DNA of 64,000 nucleotides from JAGWBF01 sp965116325 (lineage in GTDB: Bacteria > Chloroflexota > Dehalococcoidia > Lucifugimonadales > JAGWBF01): assembly GCA_965116325.1 (NCBI GenBank), contig OZ220675.1, forward strand, positions 1,984,001 through 2,048,000. The letters are read 5' to 3'. A program made the translations under genes and the position numbers. Under the pieces are notes generated by a model. The model searched no databases, was not told the DNA's origin, and saw only the letters and a list, made by a program, of their open reading frames with translations. How positions within the stretch are numbered: position 1 is the first letter of the stretch; each line of letters begins with the position of its first letter. Positions 44,069 through 52,610 of the stretch are shown one piece after another.

Positions 44069-44464
44069 ATGAGCATTGAGCAGATGGATTTCTACCAGAG
44101 GAAGCTCGAATATGAGATCGACTCGGCGGACCTTCGGGAGGCCCTGGACAGAGGTGAACCAATCGTTGTAGTGGATGGCCGCACCTCCATCGCCTATGCC
44201 AGGGAACACATCCCAGGCGCCGTCAGCCTTCCCCATAGGGACATCAGTTTTAACAACACCGAGTCGATGCACAAGTCAAATCTGTACGTCTGCTACTGCG
44301 ACGGCATCGGTTGCAACGCCTCGACCAAGACAGCCCTGAAGCTCCTCACCCTTGGTTTCCGGGTGAGGGAGCTGATCGGCGGGCTCGATTGGTGGAAGCG
44401 GGACGGTTACCCCACCCATGGCGCGGAAGCAGCCCTGGTACCTGGCGTAAAGTGCGGCTGCTGA
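44069..44464 (+). CDS. Rhodanese-like (sulfurtransferase) protein
   Basis: 131 residues, one rhodanese domain: DLREALDRGEPIVVVDGRTSIAYAREHIPGAVSLPHRDI, then LYVCYCDGIGCNASTKTALKLLTLGFRVRELIGGLDWWKRDGYP. The active-site loop is CDGIGC, with the second Cys in the nucleophile position. Small rhodaneses move sulfane sulfur. The gene sits between tRNA-Arg and a decayed 3' copy of the same tRNA, a position typical for a short integrated segment. A hairpin (GTGTCC/GGACAC) follows the stop at 44472-44489. Confidence 0.88.
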   Translation: MSIEQMDFYQRKLEYEIDSADLREALDRGEPIVVVDGRTSIAYAREHIPGAVSLPHRDISFNNTESMHKSNLYVCYCDGIGCNASTKTALKLLTLGFRVRELIGGLDWWKRDGYPTHGAEAALVPGVKCGC

Positions 44465-44517
44465 CCGGACGGTGTCCTTAGAGGGACACGCCCAGGGCCC
44501 ACATCAGCCTGAGGGCC

Positions 44518-44560
44518 CCGGGAGCCGGGTGCGGGAGTTGGAGTCTCCCGGGGCACCACT
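44518..44560 (+). repeat. Degenerate 3' half copy of tRNA-Arg (att-like)
   Basis: CCGGGAGCC, then GCGGGAGTTGGAGTCTCCCG and CACCACT, match the anticodon stem, T arm and end of the tRNA-Arg at 43913-43956 at about 85% with one gap. No 5' half or anticodon loop is present, so this is not a functional tRNA. Confidence 0.75.
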
Positions 44561-44756
44561 GCACAACTCATGCCTCGGCGCCGTCGCGCCCCTTTCGTGA
44601 ACTCCCTGTAATCAGTCTTTGACACCTCTCCAAACAAGCGGGGGGTTGCCGCATCCAGATTTAGCAGTTACCCTTGATACTTGTTTCGCCGGTTGGGAAG
44701 GATAGTGATCGGTGACCAGCCCCTCACAGTGTACAGGGTGAAAGGAGGCCACCGTA

Positions 44757-45590
44757 GTGGTTGAACGCGATGCGAGTACCATCGTTTCAGATACCCAGGC
44801 CTATTACGATGGGCCTGCCGACGAAATCTACCGCACCATCTGGGGCGATAACCTTCACCTAGGTGTGCCCTGCAGCGATGAATGCCCCCACCCTGAAGCC
44901 ATGGAGCACACCAACAAGATTATGGCCGACGCGGTGCGCCTGGGAGCGGACACCCGGGTCCTGGATCTGGGATGCGGGTATGGTTCCACGGCCCGCTACT
45001 TGGCCGCCAACTTCGGTTGCCCGGTAACCGGCACCAACATCAGCGAGAGGGAACTGGACCTGGCCCGCGACCGCGCCTCCCAGGCCGGGCTGTCCCATCT
45101 GCTGTCCTTCGAGTACGAAGACTTCCATAGCTTGGCCTATCCGGAAGCTTCCTACGACGTTGTCTGGAGCCAGGAAGCGTTCCTGCACGCGGCAGACAAG
45201 CATGCGGTGCTGTCCGAGTGCCGCCGGGTCCTGAAGCCCAATGGTTCCCTTATCTTCACGGACATACTGGTGCGCCGGGACACGCCGGCGGGGGACCGGG
45301 AGAGAATTTATGACCGGGTGAAGTCGCCCGACATGTGGGACCTGGACGACTACCGCACCGCCCTATCCCGGCTGGATTTTCGGATCGATAGAGAAGAAGA
45401 CTGGTCCCAACACGTCGCCCGCTCCTATGGTTGGGTTCGGGACCAGCTTCAAGAGAATCGAGATATTCTCCTGCCCCGCATAGGAGCAGACCCCATAGAC
45501 CGCACCCTGGATGCCCTATCATTCTGGGTCCGGTCGGCCAAGGCGGGCTTCATCGGCTGGGGTCTGTACATGGCAACGAAACCCCCCTAA
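44757..45590 (+). CDS. Sarcosine/dimethylglycine N-methyltransferase-like enzyme
   Basis: 277 residues. The N-terminus SDTQAYYDGPADEIYRTIWGDNLHLGV is the mark of SDMT enzymes (YY...F/IY..IWG..IH.G), followed by the SAM-binding core LGADTRVLDLGCGYGSTARYLA and FHSLAYPEASYDVVWSQEAFLHAADK. Together with the next gene (a glycine/sarcosine methyltransferase) it would add the last two methyl groups of glycine betaine, an osmolyte. The GTG start follows AAAGGAGG. A UbiE-type alternative is possible, but the neighbour supports betaine synthesis. Confidence 0.75.
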   Translation: MVERDASTIVSDTQAYYDGPADEIYRTIWGDNLHLGVPCSDECPHPEAMEHTNKIMADAVRLGADTRVLDLGCGYGSTARYLAANFGCPVTGTNISERELDLARDRASQAGLSHLLSFEYEDFHSLAYPEASYDVVWSQEAFLHAADKHAVLSECRRVLKPNGSLIFTDILVRRDTPAGDRERIYDRVKSPDMWDLDDYRTALSRLDFRIDREEDWSQHVARSYGWVRDQLQENRDILLPRIGADPIDRTLDALSFWVRSAKAGFIGWGLYMATKPP

Positions 45591-45864
45591 CACTCCCCAC
45601 AACCGCAGATTCGTCCTCTAGGTCAGGTCGTAGTCCCTCCCGTTTCGCCATTTCCTGCCGCCCTGAGCGGTAACTGGTTGCGTACCATCCCGGTCTTGGC
45701 ATAGCGGGTGGAATGAATAGCGACCGCTGACACCTGAGCTTTGCATGAACATCGTTCTTGCCTTTGCATTTGGAGCGGTTCCGGCCGCCCTGACGTGATG
45801 CCCGGGGAGGACACGCACCGAAAAGTATCCCGGGCGCTAGTCCCACACCAGAAAGGAGCCACCT

Positions 45865-46635
45865 ATGGTTACAAACAATGACATCCTGGTCCCCAAGGAC
45901 CTTTACAAAAAGCAGTATTCGCCGGAGTTTGCCCGCCGCTGGGACGAGCTGATCGACTGGCAGCGCAGAGCTGAAGCTGAGAGCAACTTCTTCCAGGACA
46001 TCTTGAAAGAACATGGAGTCGAGACGGTGCTGGACATTGCGTGCGGCACCGGATTCCACTCGGTCACCCTGAAGGCCGATGGTTTCGAGGTTACGGCTGC
46101 CGATGGCGCGCCCAACATGCTGGCCCAGACCAAGGAGAACGCCGAGTTCTTTGGGATCGACGATCTGCGTGTTGTGGAGGCTGAGTGGACCCGGCTTGGT
46201 GAGTCCTTTGCAGGGGAGCAATTCGACGCTGTGATCTGCCTGGGAAACGCCTTTACCCACCTGTTTGACGAAGGGGACAGGGTACAGACCCTCAACGAGG
46301 TGTACCAGCTGCTAAACAAGGATGGCATCGCCATCATCGACCAGCGAAACTACGATGCCATCCTGGATAACGGCTTCTCCAGCAAACACCAGTCCTACTA
46401 CATGGGCGAGAACGTTCAGGTGGGACCCGAGGAGCTGAACGAGAACCTGCTGAAGATGCGCTATCAGTATGATGATGGGGAAGTGCATTTCCTGACTCTC
46501 TGCCCCATACGCCAGGACTACGTCACAGGCCTGCTCCTGGAGGCCGGTTTCAGCAACGTGGACCGCTACGGTGACTTTGTCGAGGACTACGACTTCTACG
46601 ATCCCGACTTCGTGATCCAGGTCGCCCGGAAGTAG
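45865..46635 (+). CDS. Glycine/sarcosine N-methyltransferase
   Basis: 256 residues closely following the GSMT pattern: FARRWDELIDWQRRAEAESNFF, then VETVLDIACGTGFHSVTLKADGFEVTAADGAPNML, the substrate loop DAVICLGNAFTHLFDEGDR, DGIAIIDQRNYDAILDNGFSS, and a C-terminal YGDFVEDYDFYDPDFVIQVARK. It methylates glycine to sarcosine and dimethylglycine with SAM. AAAGGAG precedes the ATG. Its partner 275 bp upstream probably finishes the route to betaine. The gap between them is featureless, so a shared transcript is plausible but unproven. Confidence 0.88.
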   Translation: MVTNNDILVPKDLYKKQYSPEFARRWDELIDWQRRAEAESNFFQDILKEHGVETVLDIACGTGFHSVTLKADGFEVTAADGAPNMLAQTKENAEFFGIDDLRVVEAEWTRLGESFAGEQFDAVICLGNAFTHLFDEGDRVQTLNEVYQLLNKDGIAIIDQRNYDAILDNGFSSKHQSYYMGENVQVGPEELNENLLKMRYQYDDGEVHFLTLCPIRQDYVTGLLLEAGFSNVDRYGDFVEDYDFYDPDFVIQVARK

Positions 46636-46779
46636 GCAGCAGCAGGAGTTCCAAGGGGGACGCGGGTGCATCCCGCGGAGGCGAGCTATCCACCGATGGG
46701 TATGGCTCGCTGACCCTACGGCCGAGGTTCCGAATATTCCGACGCCCGGCAGGGTTGTACGCTTGTAGCGCCTTGTGCC

Positions 46780-47010
46780 CTACTGCTTCCGAGGTGTAGG
46801 TCTCGGTGGGTTGCACCAAGAGCAGTAGCGTACCTCCAGGTTGGTGCTCTGGGCTTTGCTTGCTGCGCCCGAGACCGTGGGAATGTATTCGAAGTACTCG
46901 CAGCCGGGCGGGTCGGTACGGCTCACTCCTCTGTGTACCTTCAGGCGATTGCAAGTTGACCGGTGGACCGCTGCATACCTGCCCCGCCTATTGACAAAGA
47001 TCGTAAACAT
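46780..47010 (-). CDS. Small Cys-containing protein
   Basis: 76 residues with a good ribosome site (GGGGGAG) five bases before the ATG. FVNRRGRYAAVHRSTCNRLK is followed by a polar middle and a C-terminal CSWCNPP, which together could bind one metal ion (C...CxxC). I do not recognise the family. Confidence 0.5.
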   Translation of the reverse strand: MFTIFVNRRGRYAAVHRSTCNRLKVHRGVSRTDPPGCEYFEYIPTVSGAASKAQSTNLEVRYCSWCNPPRPTPRKQ

Positions 47011-47049
47011 CGTCTCTCCCCCGCCCGATTATGGGCAGGCAGCCATCCC

Positions 47050-47106
47050 CCCGCAATAGCGTTGCCCCCTCGCCCTTGAGGGGGAGGGCTGGAGTGAGGG
47101 TGAACC
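47050..47106 (-). repeat. REP-like GC-rich palindrome
   Basis: CCCTCACTCCAGCCCTCCCC and GGGCGAGGGGG on the minus strand belong to the same repeat type as the blocks at 27975-28640. Confidence 0.6.
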
Positions 47107-47240
47107 GTTAGGCCTCCGGACAGCCTCTTCTTTTCCATATTCCCAATCCCTTTCAGGAGCCAAACCTCGCATTGACGGAAAGTTGCTCGGCGTTTACCCT
47201 AGCCTTCAAGCAGACCGACTACCAGGTAAAGGAGAAGCCC

Positions 47241-48104
47241 ATGACGATCAGCGAACAAAAGACCTACGAGGTTGAGATCTCGGACTTGGAGTACCTCCGG
47301 CACGGGGACAGGTCAATAGAGGCGCGCTTGTTCAAGCCCGTCGGCGCCGGACCCTTCCCCGTAATGATCGAGATCCATGGTGGGGCCTGGATCCGCGGGA
47401 ACCGGTTCAACGGCGACGCTCCCAACGAGGCCCTGGCCAAGAAGGGCGTTATCGTGGTGGCGCTGGACTTCACCGTGCCTCCTGATGCCCCCTACCCTGC
47501 TTCTTTTGCCGACGTTAACTACGGCATTCGCTGGAGCAAGAGCCAGGCAGCATCCTGGAACGGGCGCGGAGACAAGGTCGGAGCTATGGGCACCTCCAGC
47601 GGCGCCCATCTTGCTATGCTCCTGGGCATGCGCCCCAAGGACCCCCGCTACTCCGCAGTGCCGGGCCCGGCAGGTGTGGACGGCACCCTGGGCTGCGTGA
47701 TCATGGTCTCCCCTGTGATCGATCCCCTGGGACGCTATCACTACGTCAAGGGCCTTCGCGATGACGTCACCCCGCCTCCGGGGATGGTGGACCGCATTGC
47801 CCCCGCCCATGAAGCCTACTTCCTGACTGAGGATGCAATGGCTGAAACTGCCCCGGCCAAGGCCTTGGCCGCTGGCGAGAAGATGGAGCTCCCGCCCACC
47901 CTGTGCGTGGCGCGCACCTACGAGGCTTCCCATCCGCGCCCGGACCTGGAAGAGTTCATCAGCCAGTACCGGAAGGCCGGGGGCGATATCGACTTCACCG
48001 TCTACGAGGGTGATGGCGAGGGTCTGCTGAGCGACCCCTCCGCGCCCACGGCAGCACAGGCGCTGGACAAGATGAGGGCCTTCATCGGAGAGCACCTCGG
48101 ATAG
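47241..48104 (+). CDS. Alpha/beta hydrolase (HSL-type esterase)
   Basis: 287 residues. HGGAWIRGNRFNGDAPNEALA gives the oxyanion HGG, VGAMGTSSGAHLAMLLGMR the nucleophile (GTSSG), and the C-terminal AFIGEHL end the domain. Asp and His of the triad lie near residues 225-265 (VARTYEASHPRPDLEEF is a plausible area) but cannot be fixed. Likely a cytoplasmic esterase. The ATG at 47241 follows AAAGGAG; an upstream frame to 47172 is not coding. Confidence 0.85.
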   Translation: MTISEQKTYEVEISDLEYLRHGDRSIEARLFKPVGAGPFPVMIEIHGGAWIRGNRFNGDAPNEALAKKGVIVVALDFTVPPDAPYPASFADVNYGIRWSKSQAASWNGRGDKVGAMGTSSGAHLAMLLGMRPKDPRYSAVPGPAGVDGTLGCVIMVSPVIDPLGRYHYVKGLRDDVTPPPGMVDRIAPAHEAYFLTEDAMAETAPAKALAAGEKMELPPTLCVARTYEASHPRPDLEEFISQYRKAGGDIDFTVYEGDGEGLLSDPSAPTAAQALDKMRAFIGEHLG

Positions 48105-48184
48105 AACGGGCTAACCGGCCCACCTGGCTAGTCGGCTCCCAGCAAATGTCTCGCAATGAGCATGGGCTGGGAGCCAGTACTGTC

Positions 48185-49249
48185 TTACAGGTTCGGGACG
48201 ATGTGGTCGCAGAGCAGTGAAACAGCCTCGTCCACGTCGGGGCCCAGCTCGGAGAACATGAGCTGGCTGAACCCCTGCTTCTGCGCCGTATCCCGCACCT
48301 CCAGCATCCGCTCCAGGCACTGCTCCGGGGTGCCGGCGATGAACATGGCGTCAACCATGGAGTCGGTGACCATGGCCCGGAACTCCTGGGGGTCGGGCCT
48401 CCTCTTTTCGACCTCGTCCAGGCGCGCCACATCGGGGATGGCCACCCCCAGGCGCTCGATGTCTTCGTGGGTGAAGCCTTGGCGGTACATGGCCAGGATG
48501 CGGTTGCCGGTGTTCTCTTTGACAAAGTCCCGCGCCCGGTCCTTGTCCCGGGACAGGGAAATCTTTATTTCAGCTACCTTGGGCACCGAGGCTGGGTTCT
48601 TGCCGGCGGGCACTGCGCGGTCAAAGATGTCCAGGTGCTCGGGCACCCGTCCCGTACGGAGTGCCGCCAGGTAGTGTCCCCCGAAGATCAGCCCGTCCAT
48701 GCAAGCCGCGCTGACGGCCAGCCCCTTGGGTCCGTTGCTCCCGGAGTAGATGCTGATGGGTGTGGCTGCCTTGAAGTTCAGCTGGAAGACGGCGTCGGGG
48801 TTGAAGTGGTAGTAGTCCAGCAGGCCGGGGTAGTCGGCGAAGCAGACCCCTTCGCCGTCCAGCAGCCGGCGCAGGCTCAGGGCTGTTTCCCGCAGGATGC
48901 TGACGGGCTTGGGTGTGCGGATCAGCCTGGGCGTACGGGGATTTCCCCTGCCGAGCCCCACCACCAGCTCCCGGCCGTCCATCACCTCGCTGAGCGTGGC
49001 CGCCGAGTCGGCCAAGTCCACGGGATTGCGGAAATACTGGATGTTCACCGCTGTGCCCAGCTTGATGTTCAGGTTATAGGCCATGGCTGTCAGGACGACG
49101 AAGGACTGGCGGCTCCGCAGGTTGTCGGTAACCCATAGCTGGGAGACCCCCTTGGCCTCGCCCTCCTTGGCCAGCTTGACCAGGTGGGGAAGAGTAACGT
49201 GGGCGTAGGTGGGTAGGTGGAACTGCACCCCGATTTCCATGGTTGACAT
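48185..49249 (-). CDS. LLM-class (F420-type) flavin-dependent oxidoreductase
   Basis: 354 residues with the luciferase-like TIM barrel: MEIGVQFHLPTYAHVTLPHLVKLAKEGEAKG, then LWVTDNLRSR, IKLGTAVNIQYFRNPVDLADSAATLSEVMDGRELVVGLGRGNP and a C-terminal GTPEQCLERMLEV. The last motif is usual in F420-dependent members such as methylene-tetrahydromethanopterin-reductase-like enzymes. The substrate is not known. ATG with AAAGGAC upstream. Confidence 0.9.
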   Translation of the reverse strand: MSTMEIGVQFHLPTYAHVTLPHLVKLAKEGEAKGVSQLWVTDNLRSRQSFVVLTAMAYNLNIKLGTAVNIQYFRNPVDLADSAATLSEVMDGRELVVGLGRGNPRTPRLIRTPKPVSILRETALSLRRLLDGEGVCFADYPGLLDYYHFNPDAVFQLNFKAATPISIYSGSNGPKGLAVSAACMDGLIFGGHYLAALRTGRVPEHLDIFDRAVPAGKNPASVPKVAEIKISLSRDKDRARDFVKENTGNRILAMYRQGFTHEDIERLGVAIPDVARLDEVEKRRPDPQEFRAMVTDSMVDAMFIAGTPEQCLERMLEVRDTAQKQGFSQLMFSELGPDVDEAVSLLCDHIVPNL

Positions 49250-49418
49250 AAATTAGTCCTTTCTCAGAGGCATGTGCCGTGGAGAGATATCGTGCACCTA
49301 TTCTAAGGGTGATGAGGAATCTGTACAGGCTTAATCCCCGGGCTTCACCGAAGTGGGTGGGCCCGCCGCTGGGCTGTTGTATAATGCCTTCTACGGGCAG
49401 CCTGCCCGTCAGTTCAGG

Positions 49419-49493
49419 CGGGGCGTGGCGCAGCGGTAGCGCGCCTGGTTTGGGACCAGGAGGTCGGCAGTTCGAACCTGCCCGCCCCGACCA
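49419..49493 (+). tRNA. tRNA-Pro (anticodon TGG)
   Basis: Cloverleaf with encoded CCA: acceptor CGGGGCG/CGCCCCG, anticodon stem CCTGG/CCAGG with loop TTTGGGA (anticodon TGG), T arm GGCAG/CTGCC around TTCGAAC. The initial C1-G72 pair is typical of bacterial tRNA-Pro. Confidence 0.94.
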
Positions 49494-49532
49494 TCGGCCA
49501 ACCCTCATGCTCCCAGCGCCGGGAACGTGCTC

Positions 49533-50606
49533 CTACCAGTCGGGGTCTGTGTCGTTGGTGCTGTTGTTGGTGAGGCGGACCTGGGCTGAGCCGTCGTCAT
49601 CCATCACGAATATCTCGCCGGTGCCGTACAGGTAGGACACGAAGGCGATGCGATTGCCGTCCCCGGACCATACCGGCTGGGCATCTTCGGCATCGTTGAA
49701 GGTCAGCCGGCGAACGTCCGACCCGTCGATATTCATCGTGTAGATCTCGTTGTTGCCGTCCCGGTCGGACACGAACACCAGCTTCTTGCCATCGGGAGAC
49801 CACTGGAACTGCCAATTGCGACCGTTGTCCTTGGTGAGGGCCTTCTGTTCTGTGCCATCTTCGTTCATCAAGTAGATGTCCAGGCCTCCCTCCCGTTCGG
49901 ACAGAAAGGCGATGAGCTTGCCGTCGGGAGACCAGGCAGCCTCGGTGTCCACCGAGTCGGTCAGGTTTCTGATGTTGACGCCGTCGGGGTTCCTGGTCAC
50001 GATGCCGCCCTCCTGGACGCCATTCACGCTCTCGGTGAAGGCGAGCCACTCGCCATCGGGAGACCATCCGGTAAGGGTGGGCTGCGTCTCATCGGAGGTC
50101 ACCTGCTTGAGGTTGGCCCCATCGGCATCGATCATGTAGATCTCGTGAATGCCGCTGCGGTCCGATATGAAGGCTATTCTCTGACCGTCGGGGGACCACA
50201 GGTGTTGAGAGTCGGTCCCCAAAGAGCTGGTCACGTTTATGATGTCCCCTTCGCTCACGTCTATGCGGTTGATCTCCGTATCCCCGGACTCGTCGGAGAG
50301 AAAGGCGATGTAGCTTTTGTCGGGCGACCACTTGGGTTCCCGGTTCGCCGCGCCGTTGTTGGTAAGCCTCTCCACGTTCTCCCCATTGTCGTCCATGACG
50401 ACAATGTCCTCTCCGTCACTGCTGGTTGCAACGAAGACTATCTGGTCGCCTCCCGAGCCCCCGCATCCCCACACTGCCACCAAGAAAAGGCTCAGGACGC
50501 CGACGGCGAGAAGGGGCAGTCGCCGGAGAAACCGCACTGCATGCCATGGTCGTCCTGGGAGACCGTTGGTGCCTGCGCCGCAAACGGGCTGTGTCTTACC
50601 CAGCAT
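49533..50606 (-). CDS. PD40/TolB-type beta-propeller lipoprotein
   Basis: 357 residues. A lipoprotein signal ends at VAVWGC, and the rest consists of WD40-like PD40 repeats, each with a (W/Y)SPDG turn: AAWSPDGKLIAFLSEREGG, QFQWSPDGKKLVFVSDRDGN, PVWSGDGNRIAFVSY, and nearly identical blocks before them. About seven blades are expected. Such proteins are periplasmic or surface binders like TolB. The ATG at 50606 is chosen because GGAGGAAGGG lies in front of it. Confidence 0.85.
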   Translation of the reverse strand: MLGKTQPVCGAGTNGLPGRPWHAVRFLRRLPLLAVGVLSLFLVAVWGCGGSGGDQIVFVATSSDGEDIVVMDDNGENVERLTNNGAANREPKWSPDKSYIAFLSDESGDTEINRIDVSEGDIINVTSSLGTDSQHLWSPDGQRIAFISDRSGIHEIYMIDADGANLKQVTSDETQPTLTGWSPDGEWLAFTESVNGVQEGGIVTRNPDGVNIRNLTDSVDTEAAWSPDGKLIAFLSEREGGLDIYLMNEDGTEQKALTKDNGRNWQFQWSPDGKKLVFVSDRDGNNEIYTMNIDGSDVRRLTFNDAEDAQPVWSGDGNRIAFVSYLYGTGEIFVMDDDGSAQVRLTNNSTNDTDPDW

Positions 50607-50707
50607 CCCTTCCTCCGAGTGTTTCTGGATGCTGGATTGTACCAGAGAACAGCCGGGGGACATCCCTTCGTTTCTGTCCGAGTTACGACAAAAAAGGGGC
50701 GGGCAGG

Positions 50708-51928
50708 TCAGTCGCCCTGGGTGGAGTGGGCGCCCGCTTCATGGGGCACCACACCCGCTAGCACCGGGCTCATGAACGTCAGGGCCTTGTTGAGAGGGGG
50801 ATAACTGAGAGCCTTGGTGATGGCCCGGCTGTGCCAATCGAAGGAAGGCGCCAGGGAACCGACAAGATGGGACGACAGCCCGTTGGCGGCGACTGCGTTT
50901 GCCAAGTAAGAGATCTGGTAATCATCCAGGGATTCGAAAAACCGGCGAGCAAGGGAGCCCACCTTGAGCTCCCTGGAGAGCAGGGACTTCCACTCTCTCT
51001 CGTAGCTTCTGAGGCGGCTGGCTGAGAAGTCGTCCTGCCTTATGGCTTCGTCCAGGCAGTTGGACGCCGCATCGCTGGCCAGGAGGGCGTAGTAGATGCC
51101 TCCGCCGGTGGTGGGCTTGACCTGCCCTGCAACGTCCCCGACGGCCAGGATGCGATGGCCGTAGGTCCTGGGCGGAGGTTTGAGGGGAATGCCCCACCTG
51201 GATGGTTCCCGCATGATGCCCGTTATTTTGCCCTGCCCTTCCAGATGACAGATCAAGCTTTCGAGGTGTTCCATAGCTCGGCGGCGGGCCAGGAGCCCCA
51301 CGAGGGCACGGCCGCTGCTGGTGGGGACAAGCCAGGCGAAGAATCCGGGCGCAACAGCGCGCCCGACGTAGATGGATATCTGGTCGATGCCCGGCGCTTC
51401 CACCTCGGCTTGGGCGGCCCCAACGTAGTCGCCGGGCCTCCCCAGTCCGGCCTTGTGACCCAGTTCCGAGCCAAAGCCGCTGGCCAGCACCACTGCCCTG
51501 GCCTCGGAGGTCCACTCCCCGGAGCTGCCGGTAAACCGCACCCGGCACCGGTCTTCCAGGACCGTGACCTCCGTGGCCCGGGTGCCCAGGCAGTAGGTAG
51601 CCCCGGCGGCCTTGGCTTTATCAGCCATGGAGGCCACGTATCCTACCCGGTCGATGATGTGGGCTTGTACTCCATCGACGGATAGCTCGGCAGTGCGACC
51701 GTCGGGGGTGACCAGCCGGGCTGAACGAGCGCTCTTGTAGATGAGGGCAGGGTCCGGGGGATACCGGTCTATGCACTCCGTCCCTACTATGCCGGTACAT
51801 AGCTTGTCGCCGACGTTCTGTCTCCAGTCGGCGACAAGTACATCATGCCCCTGGGAAGCCAGCCTGTAGGCGGTGTTGTTCCCCGCGGGCCCGGCGCCTA
51901 TGACGATCACATCATTCAAATTGGGCAA
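50708..51928 (-). CDS. Geranylgeranyl reductase-type FAD oxidoreductase
   Basis: 406 residues. FAD-binding start VIVIGAGPAGNNTAYRLASQGHDVLVAD, followed by KLCTGIVGTECI, a Cys-containing stretch of geranylgeranyl-reductase-family enzymes that hydrogenate isoprenoid chains. Further: GRALVGLLARRRAMEHLE, YGHRILAVGDVAGQVKPTTGGGIYYALLASDAAS (second FAD contact), and a C-terminal helical part. TTG start at 51928. It could act on lipids, quinones or chlorophyll-like tails; the substrate is open. Confidence 0.85.
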   Translation of the reverse strand: MPNLNDVIVIGAGPAGNNTAYRLASQGHDVLVADWRQNVGDKLCTGIVGTECIDRYPPDPALIYKSARSARLVTPDGRTAELSVDGVQAHIIDRVGYVASMADKAKAAGATYCLGTRATEVTVLEDRCRVRFTGSSGEWTSEARAVVLASGFGSELGHKAGLGRPGDYVGAAQAEVEAPGIDQISIYVGRAVAPGFFAWLVPTSSGRALVGLLARRRAMEHLESLICHLEGQGKITGIMREPSRWGIPLKPPPRTYGHRILAVGDVAGQVKPTTGGGIYYALLASDAASNCLDEAIRQDDFSASRLRSYEREWKSLLSRELKVGSLARRFFESLDDYQISYLANAVAANGLSSHLVGSLAPSFDWHSRAITKALSYPPLNKALTFMSPVLAGVVPHEAGAHSTQGD

Positions 51929-52170
51929 ATCAGGGGTCCTGCCGACCCTCTACAGGGGAAGGGGACGTTGCGTTTGGGTGAATCCATGCTGTTTCCTGAC
52001 TATATCCTGCTGGCTCTACCTTGTCCAACAGGCAGGCGGCTGGGTGATCGCCTCTTGGAGCAATGTGGCCGGCTCAAGAGTGCGGTAGTCACAGCCCAAG
52101 GCCTATCCTATAATGGATGGCCGTAGCAAGACCCACATTTCCATATCCAAATGTCGAAGGAAGGTGCACA

Positions 52171-52590
52171 ATGGAAAGATTGACAACGGCGGAGGCGGAG
52201 ACCATTCGAGATGCGGCCAAGGCCAAGATACTGGAGATGGGAGCCAAGATGAGCGTGGCGGTGGTGGATGAGCGGGGCGACCTCATCACCATGGTCAGGG
52301 TGGATGGAGCCCCCTGGCGCACACCCCGGATCTGCCAAGCCAAGGCTGTAGCATCGGCGGCCTTTGGCCGGTCCAGCAAGGATATGCTCGAGATGGCCAT
52401 GACCCCGGTCATGCGAGGCCTGATGGCCATGGAAAACGGGCGCATGATCCCCGGGCAGGGCGCGCTCCCGGTCTTCAAGGACGGCGAGCTGGTAGGGGCG
52501 GTCGGAGGCAGCGGCGGCACCGCGCAGCAGGACGAGGATGCGGCCAGGGCAGGAATCCAGGCTGTGTCAGGGTTGACGACGGTCGATTAG
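52171..52590 (+). CDS. GlcG/HbpS-type haem-binding-fold protein
   Basis: 139 residues with the DUF336 (GlcG/HbpS) fold: TTAEAETIRDAAKAKILEMG, then MSVAVVDERGDLITMVRVDGAPWRTPRICQAKAVASAAF and ALPVFKDGELVGAVGGSGG. Relatives bind haem or corrinoids, but the assignment rests on fold only. The ATG at 52171 follows AAGGAAGG; an in-frame ATG at 52117 lacks one. Confidence 0.85.
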   Translation: MERLTTAEAETIRDAAKAKILEMGAKMSVAVVDERGDLITMVRVDGAPWRTPRICQAKAVASAAFGRSSKDMLEMAMTPVMRGLMAMENGRMIPGQGALPVFKDGELVGAVGGSGGTAQQDEDAARAGIQAVSGLTTVD

Positions 52591-52610
52591 GCCCAGTCCC
52601 GGGAAGGACG

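Noticed and set aside
44518..44560. Second tRNA-Arg gene
   Set aside because: Only the 3' half is present, without acceptor 5' strand, D arm or anticodon loop.
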